A stretch of 64,000 bases of DNA from Gaeumannomyces sp. JS-464 (taxonomy: Eukaryota > Ascomycota > Sordariomycetes > Magnaporthales > Magnaporthaceae), in contig NGZR01000001.1 in the NCBI GenBank assembly GCA_002197995.1, forward strand, positions 6,572,001 through 6,636,000, read 5' to 3'. Shown here one piece after another: positions 13,004 through 24,700 of this stretch. The notes under the pieces are model-generated. The model saw only the letters and a list, made by a program, of their open reading frames with translations. It searched no databases and was not told the DNA's origin. Position 1 is the stretch's first letter; each line of letters opens with the position of its first letter. Made by a program: the position numbers and the translations under genes.

Positions 13004-16000
13004 ATGAATCGGTTCAGGAACAAGAAGAAGGGGAAGGACGGAGCCGAAGCCGAACAGAGCTCAATGTCTCTCAAGGGCTTTTTGAGGGGCAGGAAAGTCC
13101 AAGAAGAGGAGGTGAAGGAGGAAGTCGACATCACCACCGCCCTCCCATCCCACGATGAGTTCCGCACCAGCCTTCTGATGACAGGTCTTTCGGCTCGCTT
13201 CTCTATGCTGCGGGAGCAGGACGATCCCAGCACCAAGATAGGCAAGGCCAGCGACGACAGTGTCTTGTTTCCCAAGAATCCCTCGCGGCTCTTGGACTAC
13301 AACTTCTCAGGAGATTTGAACGATATCGCCGAGGTGGAGTCACTAAGGACGCCGTTCGGAGGCCGCATGGACTCGGATGACGCGAGCTCGACCAAGGGCA
13401 GCATCATGAGCAGGGGAAAGCCAACTGATGGCAACAATCTGTTTGGCGGAAGGCAAAAGATTGTCATTGGAAGTCGCACACTATACGAGAGCGATGTGTC
13501 GACGTCAGCCTTCCAGAAGTGGAGAAGAGAGGAGAGGGAAAGGGAACGAAGGTTGCAGGCAGATGAACCCGAGGATTCCCAAGATGCCTCCGCAGAGCCC
13601 CGACCACGGCCAAGTGAGGACGGTTCCGCAGCAGCCAGGTCTGAGTCGCCCGCGTTTGTCGACTACAACCAGAAGCGTGCGACATCGTCAACCACTTCAT
13701 CGTCGTTGGCCCGCAACTCCACCGCTGCCACGTCGGTCAACTCACAGCCTGCTGCGTCTATCAAAGACTGGCAATCCCAGCCTTCAGCATCAGTCTCTAC
13801 CAACTCTGCCACGACTCTGGACCGGTCCGTCACAAGGACACGGAGGCTTTACGAGCAAGCTCTGAACCAAGACATGCATGACCATCAGTCAACGGCGTTG
13901 TCTCGGATCGATACCCTGACCGGCAAACGGTCTTTCACCACGCGCTCCCCGATCTGTCATCCACCCACACGATCTCGCCTACCGGATTTACTCCCTTGAA
14001 TGAGCGTCGCGCCATGTTGACCAAGGCTAGTGCCCCCAACCTGAGGACGACCAGCTCGCCGACCATGCTCCCCGCCCGCCCCGACGGACGTGGATTCTAG
14101 GGTCTCGAGTCCCGGAGAGACGCGGTCCAACTTCGTCGGAACCCCTCCCATCAGCCCATCAGCGAGGCAGCGAGTTTTCGGCACTTGCTATTCAGCAAAC
14201 GATCGAGGCAAGGCCACGGCCCTGGGTGTGTTCCAGAAGCCTGCACAGCCGTATGACGAATCGAGGTACGCTCAGCGCCAGCTTCAGCTCCAGCAAGGCC
14301 GCGAGACACCGACCCATCGCAGCGCGCCGAGTCTAACGCCACCGGCCGTTTCGCGGTCCTCGTCAACGAGCGAGAGGCAGCAGTTTGCCCCGAAACTGGA
14401 GCTGTCGATCCATACCGAGTCCAGCCAGCAAGGGTACAATCCCAGACTTTCCTCGACATTTCCGAAGCTGAAGACGAACGTGCACCTGACGAGGTCCACC
14501 CTGCTTTTAGGCAAACCGCACTCCCCACGCCGCAGTCGTTCACCTCGAGGGCCAGCACGGAGCCCTCGCCCGTGTTCGAAAAGCCTGAGCTCCCATCGAC
14601 GCTCTCGCAGCACGAGTCCCCCGAGGAGTCGCCTATGCTGAGCCCTCCCTCAGGCTCAGGTCTTGGCGGTATGGTGCGCCAGCATATGCGATCTGAGAGC
14701 AGCACATCTTCCATCTATGCTGCTCCCCAGTCTGCTGGTGTAGACGCTCGGTTCCTCCCTGACGCTCGTGACTCGTCGGTTCTCGGTAACATGATTTCTG
14801 GACTTCGGGCTAGCACGCTTGAGGACTCGTCATGGAACCCCTACGGGGACGATAGCCGGACGCGGGATACGTTGCTACCCATTGACGAAACCTTCGATAG
14901 GCTGAAGCAGCAGGACTCTGCTGACAAGGGACATGAGTCCAAGCCGAGCAAGGACGAAGATAATGACTTCGCCAGCCAGCTGGCCAACGCCCGAAGGCGG
15001 GTCCAGGAGAGGCTTGTCTCCTCATACGCCGAGTCCGAGAGCAGCCGGCCGACGTCTCCGCTGCCAGCAGTCGAGTCGCCCAAGGAGCCATCTGCGAAAT
15101 TCGGTCTTCTGCGGGGAAAGTCTAGCCGTGGGTCTCTAATTGACAGGAACCGAGACGCTTCGGGAGGTCCCAAGCCTCTCAAGCTGCTAGGACTCGGTTC
15201 TGTGACAATGAGCACTTCGCCCGGCCCGACCAAACAGACATTCGACGACGCGGGACTCCCCCTATGAAGGAAGAGGAGCCAGAGTCTAGCTCTGGTCGGG
15301 TATCTGAGTCGACGGACGCTGGCGCTAGGCGTAGTGACGAGCGGGAAGCTGATGCAGCGTCTACCATGTCCAACGACAAGGGCGATGACAACATTCATCC
15401 GGGTCTGCGGGCCTTCCGCAACGCCCGCCGGGAACTGCAGAAGCGCAAGGAGCTGGAGACCATGAGCAGGCATCACGGCTCAAACCAGTCCACCGGTGGC
15501 TCATCGGTCGAGGACTACCGCATGAATGATGGCGACGCTGGATCCAGGGCTGCCAGCAGGGAGCGTGGACCACCGCCTCGATCTTACTACCAGCGACGGG
15601 ACCCTAGTCAAGATTCGCGTCGCAGTGTGGCGTCGCGGTCTCCTCCGCGTGGCGAGAGGGACCGCAGCGGATCAGAGGCGAGCAACGGCAGGACCGGGAG
15701 CCGTCCGCCCCCGCCTCGCCTGCGGACCAATTCGTCTGCGTATGATCTCTCAGGTCAAGGGCCCATGAGCGCCGGCCCCATGCTGCGTCAGCCTATGGTG
15801 CGGTCACCTGGACTCCCGGGCACTGACATCCGGAGGTCTCCCATCATGCCTCCCCAGCCGTATTCTGGTTCTTCACCAAATAGGTTTGAGAGGTCGGCTT
15901 CCTCGGGAAACCTGAAGGTGCAGTCAGAGAGGTCAAACCTTGATCTGATGCCATCAGGCTCCTCGACGTCGCCCAGCTTCAATGGACTTCCCTCGTCTCC

Positions 16001-16714
16001 TCGTCTCGCTGGCCCTCGAAGTGGTGCGTCGACCATCACGCCCGTCAGCGGTGCTCCCAGACGCCCGTCAGCTCCCCCAGCGCCTTCGCCCGGAGGCGCT
16101 TCGAACATGAGCGGCAGCACCACGACCAGCACTCTCAATGAGTCGATGAAGAAAGTTGTCAAGAAGAAGGATATCTCGGACCCGACTTTCGTCATGAGCA
16201 CCAGCCGTGTCCCGACTGTCAGTCTGCAGGACAACGGGGAGTCGGGCCAGCGATCACGCAATAACTCCAAGTCCAGCAGCAATGGAGGCGAGTATGTCGC
16301 GCCCCCGCTGCCGCCCATCAACCCACGTCGCACCACGCGCATGAATGGTTTCCTGGGACGCAAGAACAGCGACCCTGAGGATCCCGATGTCCGCACTGAG
16401 AGTTTTGCCAGGTCCACCTCGGCTTACCCATTCCTTCGAACCGTGCTGAGGGCGGCGACACCCGCAGCGCCTTCTCCGTCAGCGACGACGAGGAGGAGAA
16501 GCCTCTCAGCAGATGGCGATTGCGCAAGCCGAGCTCGGAGGCGCAAGGTGCGAATAAAACCCCGACGCAGTCGTCCATCCCCAACCAATTCGGTCCTCCT
16601 CGGGATACCCGGGGCTTTGCTGCTGCGGGACCACCTGCCAGCCGCCATCTGGTCACACCGGCGACCAAACATTCGACATCTTCTAAGGGGCCTTATGGAA
16701 ATGGCATGATCTAG
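13004..16714 (+). CDS. conserved disordered Ser/Pro-rich protein, unknown function, several frame breaks
   Basis: A protein of about 1,230 residues with no named domain that I recognise. The ATG at 13004 follows a C/T-rich leader and opens with MNRFRNKKKGKDGAEAE. The conserved-looking N-terminus carries GLSARFSMLREQDDPSTKIG, KASDDSVLFPK and a short coiled segment RREERERERRLQ. The rest is low-complexity Ser/Pro/Arg, with a basic stretch NARRELQKRKELE near 15420 and MKKVVKKKDISDPTF near 16150. Matching extended frames are joined by shifts at about 13940, 14090, 14450, 15200-15260 and 16428. Most behave as one-base losses, and the product on each side stays compositionally alike, for example DISEAEDERAPDEVHP after 14460 and EGGDTRSAFSVSDDEEEK after 16447. 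It resembles Sordariomycete hypothetical proteins from memory. A cytoskeletal or cell-cortex scaffold role is possible but unsupported. Confidence 0.7.
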
Positions 16715-18182
16715 TCTGAAGTCGACAGAGAGATCCTCAGGGCTACCGCCGAAAACAACAAAAAAACAATACGCAAAAAAATAAAAACAACAGCAAAAGC
16801 AGAACGCAGAAGAAAGGCGCTTGATCTGTGTCCTTTTTATTACTCTAATTTCTTGGCTTGTTGATTTTTTTCAAGCAGGGGACAAGTGCGATTTTGCTGC
16901 ATCGGCATAATATTTCCGGCACTTTTCAAATCAGTCAGTCGCACAAAAACGAAGTTAACGATACTCGAGATACCTCCACTGTATAACACACCAGGGTGTA
17001 CAAATCTGATTTCTCCTCCACTTTCTCCCTTGTTTTTTCTCCTTTCTTGATTTTCTCCACAGTTGATTCCCTCCTGGTTGGCGCTTTGGGTCTTCGATTC
17101 ATTGAGGTTTCTGTTTCCCAAGGCGTCTTTCTTGCTTTCTCTTTTTTTCCCGCACTCTTCCTTTTTTTCGGACAGATAATCGGACCGTGTCCTGGCTAGG
17201 AGACCATTTGACTTCGCTTCTTGGGTGCCTGTTTCTCTTCCATCCTTCGCTTGCTCGTGATCATCCCTGGCGGTGCGCCTCGCTGGCCGCCGAGGTGGAC
17301 TGCCAGACGGAGCCTTTGGTTCCCTTGGATTTATTTGCCGGCGTTCATCGCGAAACGGACGGGAAGCTGTTTGACCCCACGGGGCAGAAGGGGCTGGTGC
17401 CCTGCTCTTTACAGTGAGCGCCTCGAGGCAATTTCTTTTTTCTTTTTTTATTCCTGTGCCCTCTGCTTCTCGCCGTCCTGCCTCTTCTGTTCTGCTTCCT
17501 CTGTTGAGGAGAGCCTCGGGGTGCTGGAGTTAGTGGCCCAGAGTTGTGGGCTTCCGGTGCGTTTGTTTCTTAGCTTAGGTCAATGATGGCATAACCAAAA
17601 CCAGAGTGTTGAAACCACGGGTCTTGCCTGCTCCCTGGTGAATCTGTTTGCAGGTACCTACCGCCTAGTATCTATCCGCTCTCAAGAATGGATCAAGGCA
17701 GTTGAGATCGACCGCCAGTGCCTCGACTTGCACCAGACAGCTGCGCCCCGCACCTGCATCCCCTAACCCGAGCCTGGCCTTCCCCGCGTCCGCTGTGGTC
17801 CAGGAATGAGGGACCAGACGCCTGAGATCAAACGCTCTCGCCTTTTTTTTCTTGTGCAAGTCGCACGGCCACTGTGCTCCATGCAAACTCGACCCTTCCT
17901 TCCAACGGACATGAAGCAGATGCACAGGTGAGCAATGCCCGTCTCAGGATGTTGCATTATCTCCGCCGGACACCAAACAAAACCCAATCTCACTCTCGTC
18001 GTAAGCATAACCCGAATGTTGCAATCGTTGCCATCTTATCTTTGTTTGGCTGGCATCTAACGCTTTTCTTTTTTTTTTATCGGACGACGCTGGCGACTTT
18101 ATTGAAGCAAATCGCATGTGAAGGACCAATTTTTTGAATACCATCCACCCCCAGCTCACGGATCCCAAAGCTTGCTTGCGCA
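16715..18182 (+). other. intergenic, 3' flank and acetyltransferase promoter
   Basis: Both neighbours are on the plus strand. The first 150 bp are A-rich (3' UTR-like). The stretch at 17020-17180 is strongly pyrimidine-rich, as in fungal promoters, and a T run lies at about 18068-18080 near the GNAT gene. No credible coding frame was found. Confidence 0.5.
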
Positions 18183-19076
18183 ATGGCCTTCATCCGTCCG
18201 TACCATGAGTCCGATTTCGAGGCGACGGCTTTCATTGTAAGTTCCCAAGGTTCCCATGACGTCGCCTATTTTTCATCTTATTTTCCATCCCTTTCACCGT
18301 CCAATCTCCCAAAAAGCATAAAGGTTTGTTTCCCTTGGTTGTTGCTAACGTATTCTACGTAACTCTTCCCTCTTTTACAACAGTGCCGCGCGACCCTCCC
18401 GCCATCGCTGGAAAGGTCGGAGCCGGCGACGCGGCTGGCGCCCTACATCTGGACGCACCAGTACACGGACCTGGCGCCGCGGCACTGCTTCGTGCTGGAC
18501 GACGGCTCCGGCCGGTGCGTGGGCTACGTCATCGGCTGCCCGGACGTCTTCGCCTTCGCGGCCGCCTACCACGCCTACGTGTCCAAGCGGCTGGCCGCGC
18601 CCGAGTTTGCGCCGCGCCAGATGGCCACGCGGGAACCCTGGTCCGTCGCCGGCCCGGGCGCGGGGGAGGAGGAGGAGGTGGTCAACGAGCAGTTCCTGCT
18701 CCAGGTCGCGCGCAACCCGCGCTGGCTGCTGCTCGAGGGTGAGGGCGGCAAGGAGGCGCTGGTGCAGAACCACCGGGCCACGATGCACATCGACCTGCTG
18801 CCGCCGTTCCAGGGCAAAGGGTGGGGGCGCAAGATGATCGAGACGTTTGTGCAGAGCGTCAGGGAGGCGGGCGGCAAGCCGGCGCACGTGGTCGTGCTGG
18901 ACGACGAGACCGGGCTGGAGCGCGGGCGGGAGATGGTGCTGGACTACGGCAAGGGGATCCACATTGGCATTTCGGGCGAGAACACAAAGGTTGTGCCGTT
19001 TTACGAGAAGGTCGGCTTCAGGGTGTACCCTGGTGGTGAGGTTGAGGGTAATGTGTGGATGGTCTATGATCTTTGA
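18183..19076 (+). CDS. GNAT-family N-acetyltransferase
   Basis: A complete 248-residue protein from two exons, 18183-18236 and 18384-19076, in phase 0 with GTAAGT and ACAACAG borders. Exon 1 encodes MAFIRPYHESDFEATAFI. Exon 2 carries the GNAT fold: HCFVLDDGSGRCVGYVIG as strands 2-3, and then ATMHIDLLPPFQGKGWGRKMIE, whose Q-GKG-G segment is the acetyl-CoA pyrophosphate loop. The late strand is ENTKVVPFYEKVGFRVY. It resembles the acetyltransferase-like group found in many fungi and as the C-terminal domain of some bacterial proteins. The acceptor (protein, sugar amine or small molecule) cannot be told. No frame errors. It lies tail to tail with the PL4 lyase, with 239 bp between stops. Confidence 0.88.
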
Positions 19077-19315
19077 GAGTCTTTAGACCACACTCGGGAG
19101 CAGCAACTCCGTATTGTACCGAAAGTGTCCAAGATACTATGTACAGGAGCATGTGTATGTTCCTACCAAGCAGTCCGCGCAAGAATGTGACTACAGAGGC
19201 CCGACAAATATATACAAGAAGAAACAGCATTTAATCATCCGGCAGTGGAAGTGATCAGCCGACTGCTCTGGCCCTTCAGGCAAGCGCATATAACGGAGAT
19301 GCATTCAAGAATATC

Positions 19316-21051
19316 TCAGTTGGTAAAGAGCTCGACGCAGTCGTATATCTGTCAAGGCGGCACCAGACAATGGTCAGTAGCTGCGAAAGCCCGAGGAGAC
19401 GTGATGGAAACGAGACGAAGAGCACTATTAATACGTACGAAGTTGGGACCCAAAAAGGTAGCTCCGCTGCTCCCAGATATGGACTCAATGGTTATCGTGT
19501 TCTGGCCGGCCTTGAGGGTGCCGGCGGGGATGTTCACGTCGTAGACATCTCCCCAACCCCTGTACGCGCCCCTCGTCACACCCCTGCTGTCGATCTTGGC
19601 GGGCGCCGGCGGGGAGGGGCCGCCCCAGCCGTTGACGGTGGCGCGCGGCCTGCCTCCGGCAAAGGACAGGGTCGTGGCGATGCGGAGGGTCGCGGCGCCC
19701 GCGGGCGCGCTGCCCAGGCTGAAGCGGATCGTGGTCGGGTTGTTGACTGACTGGAACTGCGCCATGGGGAAGTCGGCGAGCTGCGAGGAGCCGACGGTGT
19801 AGGTCAGGGGGCCCCAGGCGGCCATGCGGCGGTCGCTCGGGTGCATGCGTAGGAACTTGTCGGCGTTGCGGAAGCCCGTCGGCTGCCCGTCGTACTCGCC
19901 AATCTTGAAGAGCGAGTTGGTGGCGGGGTGGAGGGTGCTGGCGATGTTGGCCGTCGTGGTCCTGCCGGCCGAGACGGCCACGGTGGCGGTGGAGACCTTG
20001 TACTCAGTCTGGTACAGCACCATGGTGTATGTGCCGGGTTTCATGGCGGGAGACTTGAAGCCGCCGCCGTTGGAGCTGGCAACGGTCCAGTATTTGCGCC
20101 TGGGCGTTGTGCCAGTGGACGACGGCCTGGAAGGAAGACGGGACGCCGGAAGCGGTTCCTGAGACGAAGCCACGGCCAGAGGCAGGAACGTAGCCCTGGA
20201 TGCCGGGGATCTCGTCGAAAAAGGACAGGTCGGTGGTACGGAGGCTCGGGCGACCAGAGCGACTGAAAGACATGACATACGGGCCGTGGAGTCCCATTCT
20301 AAAGGCTTCAGTCTGTACATGGCCGCTATTCATATAGTTGTATAGGTTGGTAGTACCTCCGCCGGCGTTGTTAGATTCGATGTCGCGGAAGAAGGGTCCG
20401 CCGCTGGAGGACTCCATATTGGGCACAACAATGCACACGTGCATCAGGTCCGAGCCGCCGTAAACGCACTGGGCGTCGCGGTCTATAAAGCGGGTGCTGC
20501 TGTAGAACTTGGAGCGGGTCTGGCCGTTGACGACGAAAACGTCGGACCCCTCGACCGTGGAGGTGCCCTGCCGTGGTGGAAGCATCGCCGAAGGGATACT
20601 CGCCTGATAGGATGTTCGCGTTAAGGCGGGCGATCCAGCGCAGCTCGCCGATGGAGGGCTGCTGCGAGATGTAGGTGGCCAGGAAGATGCTGCTGTCACC
20701 CTCGCGGGCGACCAGGTACTGCGTTAGAGTCCCCGCAACGCAGGTAACGCGGACGTAGCGCTTGCCGCTCGCGCCCGTCAGCTGGCTGGCGCTGACGGTG
20801 GCGGAACCAAGCCCGGAGCCGATGTGCGTCCCCTGGCGGCCGCTGGACTGCAGCTGAGTGCCGCGGTAAAGGATCGAGTTGATGTCGCAGCTGCGCGCGT
20901 CGACCTGGAAGACGAGCGGGTTGGCCGACCCGGCGTCGATGACGAAGTTGTTGCCGGACCGGGTGAAGCCAAAGGCGGCCAGGACGGTCGACGACATGGC
21001 TAGGGCCAGGACCAGCAGGCCCTGGACGGGGGCTTGGAAGTGGCGATGCAT
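19316..21051 (-). CDS. secreted rhamnogalacturonan lyase (PL4), two frame breaks
   Basis: Polysaccharide lyase family 4 enzyme, cleaving alpha-1,4 bonds between rhamnose and galacturonic acid in the pectin backbone by beta-elimination, outside the cell. The ATG at 21051 starts a signal peptide ([20 protein letters not shown]). The mature N-terminus [17 protein letters not shown] is typical. Other family stretches are [36 protein letters not shown], the FnIII-like [15 protein letters not shown] and the C-terminal carbohydrate-binding-like domain with [16 protein letters not shown] last intron at about 19438-19349 (GTACGT...GACAG) leads to the final exon [10 protein letters not shown] and the TGA at 19316. 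One extra base at about 20575 and another at about 20095 break the frame in otherwise conserved sequence. Length (about 530 residues) fits the family. Confidence 0.88.
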
Positions 21052-21782
21052 GGCGTCGTGCCACTGCTGCTTGTCGGACTGTCGTCAACTGAGAGAGCGT
21101 CGAGAGAGGTCCTTCAACGCGGCCCTTGGGGCCACGGGAAGGACTGCCGCCACGCCTCCCCGGATCTGCCATCGCTTATATATTGGCGCTGGCGCGGCAG
21201 TCCCTCCGATGCATCGTCTCCCGCAATCCGAGAAATTCCCCGGGCCATGCCAGCCTCGTTTCGTCGTCTGGCGTAGGGCCGATGATGAAGGGTGGTGGGG
21301 TTGAGTTGAGGTTAGCCGTGTTATTGGTGGGTTTAACCTCCGGCCGGTTCTCATGTGCATACCAGGGACCTGCCAAGGAATGCGGGGGTACGGGGGTCAC
21401 CAGCTGAGGGGTACAAGGTCTCTGAAGCTCGAGCTGTACGCGCGCCAATGCTGGCCGCGATTCGCATTCTCCATCTATTGCCGCTGGCAGATATAGGGTA
21501 GCAGCAGCAACACAAAGAGCCGCGGTTCGGTGGTGGACCCTCCGACAGATGCGGGAATGTGCTGCTCCTGCTTGCTGTGAGGCCGGCTTGATTTGTTTCC
21601 GCCATATGGCCGGCCACATGCACAAGAACGAATCGCCTTGGTGTGAAAAAGGGAATATGATATTACAGATGGCGCCTGCTGGGGAGGTCGTGGTATCTGC
21701 CTACGCCCCGTTTGGGGTCTTGCTTTTCTTATCCAAATCTATCCTATCCCCTCGAACGGAATGCTAATCTCTCACACCCGTC
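21052..21782 (-). other. intergenic between ABC transporter 3' end and PL4 promoter
   Basis: 731 bp between two minus-strand genes. It holds the lyase promoter with its TATA box and the ABC transporter 3' flank. No coding frame with family motifs was seen. Confidence 0.5.
21175..21182 (-). promoter_or_regulatory. TATA box upstream of the PL4 lyase
   Basis: The minus strand reads TATATAAG 124 bp before the ATG at 21051, a good match and distance for a fungal core promoter. Confidence 0.55.
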
Positions 21783-24700
21783 TCACCTATCCAGGGCTTG
21801 CGATTGACACTGCGGGAACGCCAAAAAAAAGCATCCGTTAGCCGAGCCGAGAAGCTATGAAAGCAGTGCGGAAAAGAAAGACTCACCATGTCGTAATAGA
21901 CGCCCTCCTCTTCAGCAAGCTCGCGTGGTCCCCCTTCTCCAGCACCCGGCCGTCCCCGAGCACGAATATGACGTCGGCGTTCGGACCGTGGCCAGCCGGT
22001 GGGCCACGACGACCATGGTGCGCGACCGCTTGGTGCGCTCGAACACGGCCTGCACCGCCCGCTCGGTCGCCGAGTCGAGGCTCGACGTGGCCTCGTCCAG
22101 CAGCAGGAGCCGCGGGTTCCGCACCAGCGCCCGCGCGATCGAGAGCCGCTGCTTCTGGCCGCCAGAAAGCGCAACGCCCTTGTTCCCCACGGCCGTGTTG
22201 TAGCCCTCGGGCAGCGTCGAGATGAAGTCGTGAATCCCGGCGTCCTTGCACGCCTGCACCAGCGCTTCCTCTATCGCCGTGCTCTTCTCGTCGCTGTTGC
22301 CTTTGCTGTCTGGTGTTGGGGATGCGGGTTTTCTGGGAGAGTTTTGGCTTGTCGGCTTGCCCGCGCCCTCCTTCTCCTTCCAGCCGCCCCTATTTTCCTC
22401 GAAGTCCATCCCAAGGAGGATGTTCTCCCTGATGGTGCCCTCGAAAATGCACGGCTCCTGTGCAACCAGCGATATGTCTTTCCGGTAGCTTCTCAGATCG
22501 AGGCTGGAGATCTCGATCCCGTTGAAAGTGATCCTGCCGGCATTTGCCTTGTAGAATCTTTCCAACAGTGATACCACGGTGGTCTTACCAGATCCCGAAG
22601 GACCGACCACCGCTGCGAACTGACCCTTTTCAATCTTTGTGCGTGAAACCCCGTTAGCCCTTTCTAAATCGTTCAGGATGCCATCTCAGGAACCCCTTCT
22701 CACCGTTAGGTTCAGCCCGCTAAGCACGGGCACGTCCCGAGTGGGATACCTGAACCAAACGTTCCTGAACTCGATCTTGACGCCCATGTCGTCGTCACCA
22801 ATGTCGCCCTTGTCGAGCGATATTAGCCGCCCATCACTGTTGTCCTTGGTCCGCAGGTCGACGATCCGGTTGGCTGCCACTGAGGCTTGCGCGATGTCTG
22901 TGTTATTCTCGGCCCATCAGTAAACACGATTTCTTGTTCATCTAGTTTTTCAGCAAGCAAGTCTGCGGGAGTTACTCACTCGGAGCGAAGCTCAGCCATT
23001 GACCCGCACCAACGCCGCCCTTGGTGGCTCACAGTGTTTCCAGGTTAGTGGGCCTGGTTCTTCATCACATCCTGTTGTCACTCGGGGTGATCTTGGAATC
23101 ATCTCTCACCTGCAGGACGGCAATATACACAACAACTGTCGAGGCGCCGCTCCTGTTAGTCAAACGGACTCGTCTTCGGACCACGACGCGACGTCACCGG
23201 GCACTTACTGTACTGGAAGGGGGCGTACTCGTGCTCCGCCATCAGCTTCCCGCCGTACCAGAGTATGAAAGCCATACAGAGCAGCGATATGCTATCGCTC
23301 AGGGCAAACAGCGCCGTCGATCCGCTGGATTTGAAGAAGGCCGCGCGCGTATGGTCCCTCAGGAGCTTCGCGTAGCGGTCGCAGATGACGCGCTCCAGAG
23401 TCAGCGACGACACGGTCCGGAACGCGCCCACACCCTCGCTGGCGAACTTTGCGCTCTCGGCAAACACGGCCATGCCCATCTTTTCAAGCCGCTTCTCGTA
23501 GCGGACCCGGAAAAAGGCCGCGCCCAAGATCAAAGGCAGCATCGTCAGTACGGTTACTAAAGCCAATTTCCAGCCGAAATAGAAGGATATGGTGAGACAG
23601 CCGATCACGCTCAGCACCGAAATAAGCACAAAGGCCATGTTCATTCCGAGAAGCTGCTGCAGTTGAGTCGGGTCAGTCGCCAGCCGGGCGGTCAGGGCTC
23701 CTGCCGAGTTGCCGTCTTCGTCGAAAAACGACGCGCGTTTGGAGAGCATGTTGCGGATGTACCCCTTCCTGTAGTGCCGAACGATGTGCTGCAAGAACAA
23801 AGACAGCCTATCAGTAAATGCTGCCACCGCCGACCAGGCAAGACACGCTAGGGCAGGCACTTACAAACGAGAGAGTCGTTGCGGACCAGCCCAGGGCAAA
23901 ATAGCTCAGCCCAACCCCGGCGGCGAGCACGACAAACATCAGGCACCAAAAGTTGGTCAGCCTCTGGAGCAGGTCGAAGTTGCCCCAGAGCTGGAATATT
24001 GATACCGTGTTGGCGAAGAGAAAAGCCTGTATCGGCGCGCTGGCTGTGGTTGCCGAGTTTTGTCCTCGAGTGTCAGCTTCAGCAACACATGCGATGCACA
24101 AGTATCAAGCGATACGCACCTCCTCCTCCCACTGCGCCCGCTCCCAAGAGTAGGTACCACGGCCAGCGCCGCGTCTGCTCCCTCAGAAGCATCGCAAAGC
24201 TGCCAAATACGCCGCGCTTCCTCCTCCTGCTCATCCCCGGTGGCGACTGGTCCGAAGAAACCAACGTCTCCTCGTCTCCTTGGCGACTCTCCTCGGACGT
24301 GACCCAGTCGGCGACGCTCTTCCTCTCGTGGAAGTCCGCGCCGTTGTCGCTCCTGGACTTGGTGTCACCGCCACCGTCGTCCTTTTCTTCACCACCCAGA
24401 TGCTGCGCCGTCGCCAGCCCGTAATAGACGCCACCGGGCCCGCGCGCCATCAGCTGCTCGTGGGTGCCTTGCTCGACGGCCCTGCCGCCGCGCATGACGA
24501 CGATGTTGTCGGCCTTTTGGATCGTTGAGAGGCGGTGGGCGATCGTTATAGTGGTCCGCCCTTCCGACGCCCTCTCTAGCGCGGCCTGCACCACCTTTTC
24601 ACCCCTGACGTCGATTGCGCTCGTGGCTTCGTCTAGGATCAAGATTTTGGGCCTGCGGATGATCGCCCGGGCTATTGCCAGACGCTGCCGCTGACCGCCG

